From contig JAAZCB010000219.1 in assembly GCA_012513545.1 (NCBI GenBank), positions 1-7,096 of the forward strand: a stretch of DNA of 7,096 nt, given 5' to 3'. Under the pieces are notes generated by a model. It saw only the letters and a program-made list of their open reading frames with translations, ran no database searches and was not told the DNA's origin. Shown here piece after piece: positions 1 through 6,111 of this stretch. The number at the start of each line of letters is the position of its first letter. The stretch's first letter is position 1. The translations under genes were made by a program, and so were the position numbers. Source of the stretch: Clostridiaceae bacterium. GTDB taxonomy: Bacteria > Bacillota_A > Clostridia > Acetivibrionales > Acetivibrionaceae.

Positions 1-19
1 AGTTTTTTCAACTTAATAA

Positions 20-67
20 ATGTTTCGTATAGGTAAACAATGTAATAAGATGGTTGAAACGAAACAT
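20..67. repeat. 9-base inverted repeat with 30-base loop
   Basis: ATGTTTCGT at 20-28 is the exact reverse complement of ACGAAACAT at 59-67. The spacer is 30 bases. No T tract follows on the plus strand, so it does not look like a standard terminator for a gene to the left. It could be an operator pair or an RNA hairpin, or chance in AT-rich DNA. Confidence 0.4.
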
Positions 68-77
68 CTCTAACTCC

Positions 78-124
78 ATATCAAATATAGGATAAAAAAT
101 ATCAAATTATTATTAATATTTGAT
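78..124. repeat. ATATCAAAT direct repeat plus inverted copy
   Basis: The 9-mer ATATCAAAT occurs at 78-86 and again at 99-107, start to start 21 bases, about two helical turns. The last seven bases of the second copy (ATCAAAT, 101-107) are mirrored by ATTTGAT at 118-124, giving a 7-base stem around a 10-base AT-only loop. Such phasing can suit a dimeric regulator, but low complexity in AT-rich DNA makes chance a serious alternative. Confidence 0.35.
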
Positions 125-336
125 TATTCGGGAACTATAGGGAGGATTTGAAGTGATACTTAACCTATAAAATGATAATTTCCTGTTAATTTACCGTTCA
201 GGAGTATTAAATAGCCCATAACTCCGTTCTCACTAAGGATTATCGTTCACCAGAAAAGAATAATTACCGGATATTTCTATTTATCAGTTGCAGGCTTCAA
301 TGTTTTTCTTATATTAGTTTAATTTAAACCTTACAG

Positions 337-1062
337 GTGAAGCACAAACAGAACATATATGACCTGATAAGCAATTATCTTAACATTCAGGAAGATACTA
401 TCAATCTTCTTGAACACCCTGTTGATAGTGATACTCAGCTTGAATACTTCGAATTATCAAGAAATCAGGATCGTATATCAGACAAGGATATTATCGATAG
501 AAAAGATCTGATATTTGATGAGGAATTTCCTGAGGAGCAGAAGAAGCTGTTATTGGTGCAGTTGGCATCTATTAGCAGTATCGAAGCCTACCGGACTATT
601 GAAAAATATATGAAAGAACCCGACAGCAAACTTGTCGGGTGGGCTTATATGGCTTTGCTGGAAAGCCGCCTACTTCTTGAAAGCACAATTCTTGAAGAAA
701 ACAGGGTTCTCATAACTACAGGTCTTGGCGGAAAAGGAAATAAGTTAAGATATTTTATTGTTTTCTTTACCAACGATGGTAAGCCTATAAACAAAACCCA
801 GGAAAAGATCATCAGAAAAGAAATTAATTTCTCCCTTGCCGGTAACGAGGCTGAGCTGGAAGAAATATGCTTCAACGATCGTTTTGCCTATTTTCTGATA
901 GTTCTTCCCGTTAATATACCCTTGTACAGCTTTTTCAATAAAATCATTAAGGAATGTAATGAATTCGGAGATTTTCTTTTCAAAGATTTCATCATATCAA
1001 ATGTTAAAATACTTTCAATCGATGAAATCAGGGAGTTACTGTCCTTAAACGATATCAATTAA
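337..1062 (+). CDS. Conserved-looking hypothetical protein, helical with GLGGKG/LRYF motif
   Basis: I do not recognise a named family. The 241-residue product has no signal peptide or membrane segment, so it is probably cytoplasmic. The N-terminal 60 residues are acidic and polar. Residues about 70-115 read as paired amphipathic helices, somewhat HEAT-like, including a GWAYMALLESR stretch at about 101-111. A GLGGKG motif at 129-134 is followed by KLRYF at 136-140, and the C-terminal hundred residues look like a compact alpha/beta region. Start: GTG at 337 is the first start codon after an in-frame TAA at 325-327, and no ATG lies near it, so GTG is the best choice. It has no Shine-Dalgarno sequence, which is normal for this phylum. 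The stop lies 6 bases before the thiamine-binding gene, so the two are surely co-transcribed. Function is unknown; any role shared with that neighbour is inference from position only. Confidence 0.85.
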   Translation: MKHKQNIYDLISNYLNIQEDTINLLEHPVDSDTQLEYFELSRNQDRISDKDIIDRKDLIFDEEFPEEQKKLLLVQLASISSIEAYRTIEKYMKEPDSKLVGWAYMALLESRLLLESTILEENRVLITTGLGGKGNKLRYFIVFFTNDGKPINKTQEKIIRKEINFSLAGNEAELEEICFNDRFAYFLIVLPVNIPLYSFFNKIIKECNEFGDFLFKDFIISNVKILSIDEIRELLSLNDIN

Positions 1063-1068
1063 AACTAT

Positions 1069-1359
1069 ATGCACAAAGTAAATATTTCCCTTCAGCTGTT
1101 GCCCTGGTCTGCAGCTAAGCACCCCTACGACATTGTCGATAAGGCGATTGATATTATCCGTAAATCTGGTATTAAATTCAGGGTAACTCCTTTTGAGACG
1201 GTTATGGAAGGGGATTATGATATTATTATGGGAGTAATTAAAAACATCCAGGAAGAATGCCTGAAATACGGAGCAGATAACCTTCTGTCCTTTGTCAAAA
1301 TACAGGTCAGCCGGGACCATGATATAACCATTGAAGATAAAACCGGCAAATATGATTAA
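1069..1359 (+). CDS. Thiamine-binding family protein (COG0011/DUF77, MTH1187/YqgV type)
   Basis: This 96-residue protein matches the length and pattern of the small ferredoxin-like-fold family known as UPF0045/DUF77 and often annotated thiamine-binding. The N-terminal strand (VNISLQLLP, 4-12) is followed by a helix containing IVDKAIDIIRKSG. The family hallmark TPFETVMEGDYD runs from residue 40 to 51, with the Thr-Val-x-Glu-Gly core at 44-48. The C-terminal strand VKIQVSRD and a lysine-rich tail close the fold. Members are cytoplasmic, form dimers or tetramers, and in some cases bind thiamine or related pyrimidines; the exact role is not well settled. Here no thiamine biosynthesis, transport or riboswitch feature is visible nearby, so the ligand is unproven. 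It starts 6 bases after the upstream hypothetical gene and is the last gene of that unit, ahead of the hairpin at 1383-1405. Confidence 0.85.
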   Translation: MHKVNISLQLLPWSAAKHPYDIVDKAIDIIRKSGIKFRVTPFETVMEGDYDIIMGVIKNIQEECLKYGADNLLSFVKIQVSRDHDITIEDKTGKYD

Positions 1360-1382
1360 AAGATGTACTTATAGTAAAAAGA

Positions 1383-1405
1383 AAAGGGCCCTTAAAAAGC
1401 CCTTT
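1383..1405. terminator. Bidirectional terminator hairpin between convergent genes
   Basis: AAAGGGC (1383-1389) pairs perfectly with GCCCTTT (1399-1405) across a 9-base loop. Read on the minus strand the stem is followed by CTTTTCTTTTTAC, a good T-rich tail, so it is a strong intrinsic terminator for the PUR gene that ends at 1428. On the plus strand the tail is poorer in T, but the position just after the stop at 1359 suggests it also ends the thiamine-binding unit. Confidence 0.75.
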
Positions 1406-1427
1406 CAACAAATTCTTTCAGGTCATT

Positions 1428-1832
1428 TCAATCCTTAATTCCTTCTCCGTCATCAGATTGCGTTGCCTCAACTTTTTCAAGGTCATCGAAATCGACATCA
1501 GTGTAATCAGTCAGAGACTCCTTTGAACCCTCCTGTTCGTCGAGTAGTTCAGCAGGACTATTTTTGCCGATGTAATCGATGGATATGTTTAAACCTTCGA
1601 GAAATTTTTCAAAATCTTCCTTGTAGAGAAAAATTTTGTGCTTCTCATAGAAAAAGCGACCATCCTTTTGATAACGCTTTTTACTTTCTGTGATTGTCAG
1701 ATAGTAATCATTTCTTCTGGTCGCTTTTACATCGAAGAAATATGTACGCTTACCTGCACGAACGGCTTTCGAGAAGATCTCGTCTTTTTCAGAGATTTCC
1801 TCGCCATTATTTTTTACTTTACCTTCTTCCAT
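1428..1832 (-). CDS. PUR-alpha-like nucleic-acid-binding protein (DUF3276)
   Basis: The product (134 residues) carries a single PUR-type domain at about residues 18-81: an EIFSKAVRAGKRTYFFDVK opening (18-36), the basic and aromatic strand NDYYLTITESKKR (41-53), and the YEKHKIFLYKEDFEKF segment (62-77). PUR domains bind single-stranded DNA and RNA; bacterial single-domain forms act as dimers. The role in this phylum is not settled. The C-terminal 40 residues are acidic (DVDFDDLEKVEA and a DDGEG end) and probably disordered. Start: I chose ATG at 1832. A GTG ten codons upstream, at 1862, is open, but it lies only 3 bases from the -7 promoter element at 1865-1872. The transcript would begin at or downstream of that GTG, and known relatives begin about where the ATG falls. 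The gene is monocistronic: it is divergent from nusB and ends at the hairpin at 1383-1405. Confidence 0.92.
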   Translation of the reverse strand: MEEGKVKNNGEEISEKDEIFSKAVRAGKRTYFFDVKATRRNDYYLTITESKKRYQKDGRFFYEKHKIFLYKEDFEKFLEGLNISIDYIGKNSPAELLDEQEGSKESLTDYTDVDFDDLEKVEATQSDDGEGIKD

Positions 1833-1864
1833 TATATAATCTTTTTTTCCGGTTCTACTCACCT

Positions 1865-1894
1865 CAAAAGTATAAAAAAAAAAATAATACGAAA
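1865..1894 (-). promoter_or_regulatory. Promoter for the PUR gene
   Basis: On the minus strand the -7 element TACTTTTG (1872 down to 1865) fits TAnnTTTG exactly. A weak -33 element, TTTC, lies at 1894-1891 with an 18-base spacer that contains a run of 11 T residues (plus-strand A run 1874-1884). Transcription would start near 1858, leaving a leader of about 25 bases before ATG at 1832. Confidence 0.6.
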
Positions 1895-1999
1895 GAATTC
1901 CTTCTATTTTCTAACAAACTGACCTACTCCGGTTTATCTGAAAGGTTAAATAATTTTTCCTTCCTTAATTCAAAAAGCCTTATATTAAAAAAAAACATA

Positions 2000-2007
2000 T
2001 TACTTTG
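2000..2007 (+). promoter_or_regulatory. Probable -7 element for nusB
   Basis: TTACTTTG followed by C is one base off TAnnTTTG and identical to the element before yajC at 3021-3028. It lies 32 bases before the nusB ATG at 2040. No TTTG is found at the expected -33 distance; the upstream spacer contains an A run at 1987-1995 instead. The 207-base gap with the PUR gene thus holds two divergent promoters. Confidence 0.5.
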
Positions 2008-2039
2008 CATACCTAATATATATAGAAGGTTCTTTGTGT

Positions 2040-2993
2040 ATGCTGAGCAGGAGAATTTTGAGAATTAAAATAATGCAGGTTTTATATGCCTATTTCAAAC
2101 ACGATGGAAAGTCATCTTTGAAAAAGGCTGAACAGGAGCTCTTTTTTAGTGTTGAAAAAGCGTTTGACCTTTATCACTATCTTTTTCTACTCATCGTTGA
2201 TATTACAATTTATGCCAATTCGAGGATTGAACTGGCGAAAAGTAAAAAAATACCCACATTTGAAGATCTTCATCCAAATACCAGGTTTGTTGACAACAAA
2301 GTTATCGGACAAATAGGGTCGAATGAACAATTAAATAGTTTTATTCAGAATAAGAAAATGAGTTGGGTGCAGTATCCTGAACTCATAAAAGGAATATATA
2401 ACGCAATTGTTGAGAGTAAGCTTTACAACGATTATATCACCAGCCCAAACCCTTCTTATGAACAAGACAAAGATTTCTTAATTGACCTGTATAAGGAAAT
2501 CATCGCCGGATACGAACCTTTGTACCAGAACCTTGAGGAACAGAGCATTTACTGGAACGATGAGCCTGAATTTATCATTTCTATTATTATTAAGACGCTC
2601 AAAGGGTTTAAAGAAACTGAAGTTAATGGAACAAAACTGTTACCCTTATATAAAAACGAAGATGATAAGGAATTTGCAAAAAAACTTCTCCATAAAGTAG
2701 TATTAAAACATACAGAATACAGGGAACTGATTGAAAAATACAGCAAAAACTGGGATATTGACCGAATAGCCTTTATAGACATCCTGCTGATGCAAATGGC
2801 CATTGCTGAAGGAATAGAATTTTCGTCGATACCGGTAAAAGTAACCCTAAATGAATATCTTGAACTTGCCAAGTATTATAGCACGATAAAAAGCAGTGTA
2901 TTTATTAACGGTATCCTTGATAAAATATTTGCGCACCTGAAAGAAAGTAACCAGCTCAATAAGAAAGGGCGAGGACTTATCGGAGAAATCTAG
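2040..2993 (+). CDS. Transcription antitermination protein NusB, long Bacteroidota form
   Basis: NusB binds boxA RNA with NusE (ribosomal protein S10) and promotes antitermination on rRNA operons. The first helix is typical (RRILRIKIMQVLYAYF, 4-19). The C-terminal RsmB/NusB fold is clear: NWDIDRIAFIDILLMQMA from about 237, VTLNEYLELAKYY at 268-280 and FINGILDKI at 288-296. Between the first helix and this core lie roughly 150 extra residues, making 317 in all against about 140 in E. coli; long NusB proteins are usual in this phylum. I start at ATG 2040 because relatives begin MLSRR; an in-frame TTG at 2034 adds only two residues. The C-terminal end (NKKGRGLIGEI) is basic and probably flexible. 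The gene is divergent from the PUR gene and 65 bases ahead of yajC, which has its own promoter. Confidence 0.95.
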   Translation: MLSRRILRIKIMQVLYAYFKHDGKSSLKKAEQELFFSVEKAFDLYHYLFLLIVDITIYANSRIELAKSKKIPTFEDLHPNTRFVDNKVIGQIGSNEQLNSFIQNKKMSWVQYPELIKGIYNAIVESKLYNDYITSPNPSYEQDKDFLIDLYKEIIAGYEPLYQNLEEQSIYWNDEPEFIISIIIKTLKGFKETEVNGTKLLPLYKNEDDKEFAKKLLHKVVLKHTEYRELIEKYSKNWDIDRIAFIDILLMQMAIAEGIEFSSIPVKVTLNEYLELAKYYSTIKSSVFINGILDKIFAHLKESNQLNKKGRGLIGEI

Positions 2994-2996
2994 TAG

Positions 2997-3028
2997 TTTG
3001 TCATTCACAAAGTTTTATCCTTACTTTG
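2997..3028 (+). promoter_or_regulatory. Promoter for yajC and downstream genes
   Basis: TTTG at 2997-3000 and TTACTTTG at 3021-3028 are separated by 20 bases, which suits the Bacteroidota primary sigma factor. The -33 box begins just 3 bases after the nusB stop. Transcription would begin near 3035, about 24 bases before the yajC start at 3059. It probably drives yajC, the YbbR-type gene and coaE, with some read-through from nusB. Confidence 0.6.
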
Positions 3029-3058
3029 CCTTTTAAATAAAAATGAAAAATATAAAGT

Positions 3059-3394
3059 ATGAGTAATCTTTTGAGTTTTATTTTGATGGCTCCCGCACAA
3101 CCGGGCGGACAGTCGAACCAGGTTTCGTTTTTTATAATGATGGGCCTGATGATCCTCATTTTCTATTTCTTTATGATCAGACCTAATGTAAGAAGGCAAA
3201 AAGAACTAAGAAATTTCAGGGATTCATTAAAAAAAGGTGACAAAGTTATAACTACTGGCGGCATCTACGGTAAAGTAAATAACATAACTGAAAATGTCAT
3301 CACTATTGATGTAGGTAACGGTATTATTATCAAAGTTGATAAGAATGCAGTCCTCAAGGATAATACCGACCTTCAGCAGGGACAGCAGAAATAA
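3059..3394 (+). CDS. Preprotein translocase accessory subunit YajC
   Basis: YajC is a small inner-membrane partner of SecDF in the Sec translocon. The 111-residue product has the standard build: a short Gly/Pro/Gln-rich N-terminus (APAQPGGQSNQ, 11-21), one membrane helix at about 22-40 ending in the family's MIRP motif (39-42), then a cytoplasmic segment RRQKELRNFRDSL (45-57). The conserved GDKVITTGGIYGKV follows at 60-73, and then a beta-rich domain. The length matches the family. ATG at 3059 gives a complete family N-terminus. The 3' end overlaps the probable start of the YbbR-type gene by about 50 bases, so translation of the two may be coupled. Confidence 0.95.
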   Translation: MSNLLSFILMAPAQPGGQSNQVSFFIMMGLMILIFYFFMIRPNVRRQKELRNFRDSLKKGDKVITTGGIYGKVNNITENVITIDVGNGIIIKVDKNAVLKDNTDLQQGQQK

Positions 3395-4484
3395 TTTAAC
3401 TCCGGAGTTTAAGCTTTCCAATCTTAAACTCCATAAAATTTTTTTAACGGAAGGGAAAAAATCCATAAGGGCTTTAACTGGAAGGTTATGGAACAAACTC
3501 CAGAAATATTTCAGGGTGCTCAAACAACATCATGTAGCTTTCCTGTTCTTTTTACTTTTGGCAACTATTGCCTGGTTTCTGAGGGCTTTGAGCGATGAGT
3601 ATGTTGCCACTATCGAATATCCTGTAAAGTATATCAACCTTCCTCCAAACAGGATATTAAGCCAGCCGCCGCCTAAAAAACTCATTCTGCATGTCAGGTC
3701 TGATGGTAAAACCATAATCTTCAGCAGAATGAAGCGTAAGCGCCCATTGTTCATTAATGTGAATGATTTTGCGTTATACTCACTTTCTGACGACACTACT
3801 TCGGTATACACGCTCAGTAAATATACCAAAGAAGATTTGTCGTCGCAGTTGAATCTCTCCAACAATAATATGAGGATCATTGATATCAAACCTGATACAT
3901 TGATTTTTAACTTCTCCCGGGTCAGGCACAAAAAAGTACCAGTTAGAGTTAACCTTTTGATGACCAACGAATTATTTGAGCAACAGTATATGTTAAATGG
4001 TACCGCTTTCACCCGCCCGGATTCAATTACAGTTACAGGTCCATCTTATATTATCGATACATTATCTTATATTTTGACTGAAGCTGTACATTTTAAAAAC
4101 TTGTCTGATACTGCAGAAAAAGGTGTAAAACTTAAAGCTAACAATAAGCTTATTTACGATTCCGAAAAAGTAAGAGTGATTGTCCCTGTTGATGAATTCA
4201 CTGAAATGGCCTACTCAATACCCATAGAACCACATAGTGTTCCTGATTCGCTGGACGTTATTATCTTTCCAAAAAATGTACAGGTTAAATTTATTGTTAC
4301 TCTCACGCATTTTAACCTAATAAGCCCTGCCCTGTTTCATGCCTATGTTGACTTTGAAAATACCGACCTTATGGGGGGCACTGAAACTTCACAACTAAGG
4401 ATCAGTCTTGATTCACTCCCCCCCTATATCCATAGTCCGTCTTTAAAACCCAGGAGTGTCGAATTTCTTATCAAAAAGAAATGA
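3345..4484 (+). CDS. YbbR-like domain protein, membrane anchored
   Basis: The product has a basic cytoplasmic N-terminus, a single membrane helix at about residues 64-79 (VAFLFFLLLATIAWFL), then a long extracytoplasmic part made of YbbR-type beta domains. One YbbR unit spans roughly 84-180. A second begins near VPVRVNL (198-204) and includes the hallmark DSITVTGPSYIIDT (226-239). A third, weaker unit follows to the end. In Firmicutes the YbbR protein CdaR binds and regulates the diadenylate cyclase CdaA. Whether that holds in Bacteroidota is unknown, and no cyclase gene is in this window. The start is uncertain: ATG 3345 (used here, 379 residues) overlaps yajC by 50 bases; TTG 3336 is 3 codons longer; GTG 3516 would start 7 residues before the membrane helix. 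There is no other in-frame ATG before the helix. The stop overlaps the coaE start in an ATGA arrangement. Confidence 0.85.
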   Translation: MQSSRIIPTFSRDSRNNLTPEFKLSNLKLHKIFLTEGKKSIRALTGRLWNKLQKYFRVLKQHHVAFLFFLLLATIAWFLRALSDEYVATIEYPVKYINLPPNRILSQPPPKKLILHVRSDGKTIIFSRMKRKRPLFINVNDFALYSLSDDTTSVYTLSKYTKEDLSSQLNLSNNNMRIIDIKPDTLIFNFSRVRHKKVPVRVNLLMTNELFEQQYMLNGTAFTRPDSITVTGPSYIIDTLSYILTEAVHFKNLSDTAEKGVKLKANNKLIYDSEKVRVIVPVDEFTEMAYSIPIEPHSVPDSLDVIIFPKNVQVKFIVTLTHFNLISPALFHAYVDFENTDLMGGTETSQLRISLDSLPPYIHSPSLKPRSVEFLIKKK

Positions 4485-5080
4485 TAGTTTTAGGTGTAAC
4501 CGGCGGAATAGGAAGCGGTAAAAGCGAGATATGTAAAATCTTCGGGATTCTCGGGGCCCCAGTTTATAATTCGGATGAGAGGGCACGTTCACTTCTGGAT
4601 AATAACGAAAATCTCAGAAAAAATATCATCCTTGCTTTTGGTGATAATGCTTATGAAGAAAATAAATACAATCGTAAGTACATTGCTTCCCTGGTATTTA
4701 ACTCAAAGGAAAAACTCCAAAAAATTAACAAAATTGTGCACCCTGCGGTACAGAAAGATTTTCAAAATTGGCTTACCAGACAGCATTGTGCATATGCAGT
4801 TATTGAAACCGCAATCCTTCAGGAAAGCGGATTCGCAAGACTAACAGATTTTATTCTTTTTGCCGATGCACCTGTAGAGCTCAGGATAACGAGGGTGTGC
4901 GAAAGAGATGGACTATCTCCGGCTGAAGTAAAAAAAAGGATCAATAACCAAATGAATTTCGGGGAAATTCGCAGTAAGGCAAACTGGTATCTTATGAATG
5001 ATAATCAGACTATTTTGCTTCCTAAGATCCTTGAAATCCATAATTTTCTTCAAAACGAGTCACATTTGGTGACTAAATGA
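4481..5080 (+). CDS. coaE: Dephospho-CoA kinase
   Basis: CoaE phosphorylates the 3'-hydroxyl of dephospho-CoA with ATP, the last step of coenzyme A synthesis, in the cytoplasm. The 199-residue length is normal. The P-loop is GGIGSGKS at 8-15. The segment after it, VYNSDERAR (28-36), is the counterpart of the vDaDxxAR motif of E. coli-type enzymes, with Asn at the first Asp position and Asp32 kept. HPAVQ near residue 88 matches the family HP motif. ETAILQESGF at 109-118 replaces the classic PLLFE segment. The lid region is RVCERDGLSPAEVKKRINNQM from 138, with Arg138, Arg142 and Asp143. The ATG lies inside the YbbR-type stop (ATGA, 4-base overlap), so translation is very likely coupled. The gene closes the yajC unit; a weak hairpin overlaps its stop. 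Confidence 0.95.
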   Translation: MIVLGVTGGIGSGKSEICKIFGILGAPVYNSDERARSLLDNNENLRKNIILAFGDNAYEENKYNRKYIASLVFNSKEKLQKINKIVHPAVQKDFQNWLTRQHCAYAVIETAILQESGFARLTDFILFADAPVELRITRVCERDGLSPAEVKKRINNQMNFGEIRSKANWYLMNDNQTILLPKILEIHNFLQNESHLVTK

Positions 5081-5088
5081 CTCTTTTC
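5057..5088 (+). terminator. Weak terminator-like hairpin at the coaE stop
   Basis: Two competing stems are visible. AGTCAC (5058-5063) pairs with GTGACT (5069-5074) over a 5-base loop. Alternatively GAGTCA (5057-5062) pairs with TGACTC (5078-5083), directly followed by TTTTCTG. The second stem contains the coaE stop codon TGA (5078-5080). The T tract is short, so termination would be partial. It separates coaE from the promoter at 5112-5141. Confidence 0.4.
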
Positions 5089-5111
5089 TGCATTTTTATA
5101 TTGAAAGGTTT

Positions 5112-5141
5112 TTTGTTGTTTTCATCATAATGTTATTTTTG
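5112..5141 (+). promoter_or_regulatory. Consensus promoter for the DUF5606 gene
   Basis: TTTG at 5112-5115 and TATTTTTG at 5134-5141 match both Bacteroidota promoter boxes exactly with an 18-base spacer. It is the best promoter in the window. Transcription would begin near 5148, giving a leader of only about 15 bases before ATG 5163. Confidence 0.7.
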
Positions 5142-5162
5142 CATGTATAATATTACAAACTG

Positions 5163-5726
5163 ATGAAGTTAAAAGATATTCTATCGATCTCAGGTAAAAG
5201 CGGACTTTATAAATTCATTACACAAGCCAGAAATGGCATCGTTGTAGAAGCAATTGAAGATGGTAAGCGTACAACTGTGCCCTCCTCAGCAAAAGTAAGC
5301 TCATTAAAAGACATTGCCATTTTTTCTGAAAAAGATGAAATACCCCTGGCTGATATTCTGAAAAAGATCTATGATAAAGAAGGAGGGAAAGAAACAATAA
5401 GTCATAAAGCTTCACCAGAAGAACTGAAAGCATATATGCTTGAAATTATGCCTGATTACGATAAGGAAAGGGTTTACGTTTCGGATATGAAAAAACTTGT
5501 AATGTGGTATAATATTTTGCTTTCGCACAAGATGTTAAATCCGGATGAAAAGGATGAGGAAGAAACAGAAACTGATATCAAAAAGACCGAAGCTAAAGAA
5601 AAGTCTTCCCCGAAAGAGAAAAAGCCGGGTATAAAAAAGGCAAGGATGCAACCTGCTCAAAATATTAAGACTACAGGGGCCAAAATGGTACCCAGGACCA
5701 CGAAGACAAAAACAGGAACTGATTGA
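5163..5726 (+). CDS. DUF5606 domain protein with lysine-rich tail
   Basis: The N-terminal 120 residues match the DUF5606 family, found widely in Bacteroidota and commonly beside coaE. Visible landmarks are KDILSISGKSGLYKF (4-18), then SLKDIAIFSEKDEIPL (47-62), and PDYDKERVYVSD with KKLVMWYN (97-117). The domain is soluble and has no signal peptide. Its function is not known. From about residue 126 to 187 the protein becomes a low-complexity tail, first acidic (DEKDEEETETD), then rich in Lys, Pro and Thr and strongly basic, which could bind nucleic acid or the ribosome; that is inference from charge only. ATG at 5163 is the first start after the promoter and gives the family N-terminus. The gene has its own promoter, stands 82 bases after coaE, and its stop is only 4 bases from the end of the convergent DUF1573 gene. 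Confidence 0.88.
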   Translation: MKLKDILSISGKSGLYKFITQARNGIVVEAIEDGKRTTVPSSAKVSSLKDIAIFSEKDEIPLADILKKIYDKEGGKETISHKASPEELKAYMLEIMPDYDKERVYVSDMKKLVMWYNILLSHKMLNPDEKDEEETETDIKKTEAKEKSSPKEKKPGIKKARMQPAQNIKTTGAKMVPRTTKTKTGTD

Positions 5727-5730
5727 TAAT

Positions 5731-6111
5731 TTATCTCACCACAATTCCTTTTATATAAAGTTTTGTTACTTCACCGGCCGCATTTGAATGCACAGTAATG
5801 GTTTTGCTGAACTGGCCTTCAGTTTCTGCATCGTAAGTAACCAGTATTTTACCTGACTTCCCTGAAACAATAGGCTGCTTAGGAAATTCGACAACAGTGC
5901 AGCCACACGATGATTCAACATTAGTAATAACTAAAGGTACCATTCCCGGGTTGTTGAAAACAAACTCCACCGTAACTGGTTTCTTATAATCAATTTCTCC
6001 CATATCAACCGATGTAGTCTGCCATTCAATACTTGCTTGCGGATTCCCAAAAACACCCGCTGTAAGCAGAGACATTAAAACAACTGTACACAAGAAAATT
6101 TTACACTTCAT
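5731..6111 (-). CDS. Secreted DUF1573 domain protein
   Basis: The 126-residue product has a signal peptide (basic KCK at 2-4, hydrophobic stretch about 5-21, likely cut near Gly22). The cysteines at 3 and 8 are not in a lipobox, so it is probably a soluble periplasmic protein. The mature part is one DUF1573 beta-sandwich of the immunoglobulin/ASPM-SPD-2-Hydin kind: the GEIDYKKPVTVEFVFNN opening strands (38-54), the signature SSCGCTV (67-73), and the closing GKILVTYDAETEG and ITVHSN strands. The SCGC cysteines may be disulphide-bonded or bind metal; the family's role is not known. The length fits a single-domain member. ATG 6111 yields a complete signal peptide. It is divergent from the ankyrin gene (132 bases between starts) and convergent with the DUF5606 gene with a 4-base gap and no visible terminator. 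Confidence 0.92.
   Translation of the reverse strand: MKCKIFLCTVVLMSLLTAGVFGNPQASIEWQTTSVDMGEIDYKKPVTVEFVFNNPGMVPLVITNVESSCGCTVVEFPKQPIVSGKSGKILVTYDAETEGQFSKTITVHSNAAGEVTKLYIKGIVVR

Larger units (their letters stand above)
1..336. other. Gene-free AT-rich region upstream of the 337 gene
   Basis: I find no plausible reading frame on either strand in these 336 bases; all frames are broken by stops, and no tRNA-like fold is apparent. The stretch holds a 9-base inverted repeat (20-28 with 59-67) and a group of ATATCAAAT-type repeats (78-124), listed separately. I could not find a clean -33/-7 promoter of the Bacteroidota type close to the start at 337. It is probably the 3' end or trailer of a gene left of the window plus the leader of the 337 gene. 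Confidence 0.6.

Noticed and set aside
1..336. Riboswitch (for example a TPP element) ahead of the thiamine-binding unit
   Set aside because: I looked for the TPP core CUGAGA and the ACCUGAUCUGGAU-like segment and found neither.
1034..1068. Possible ribosome binding or control signal between the first two genes
   Set aside because: The 6-base gap holds no purine-rich motif; coupled translation explains the arrangement without a further signal.
1463..2068. Three overlapping plus-strand open frames opposite the PUR gene and its promoter region
   Set aside because: Their translations are low-complexity or Phe/Leu/Arg-rich with no family resemblance, and they lie antisense to a clearly recognisable PUR domain.
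2549..2872. 107-codon minus-strand open frame
   Set aside because: It lies fully antisense to the conserved C-terminal core of NusB and its Ser-rich product resembles no known protein.
3530..4012. 160-codon minus-strand open frame
   Set aside because: It is antisense to the YbbR-type gene, whose membrane helix and YbbR signature are clear; the antisense product shows no domain.
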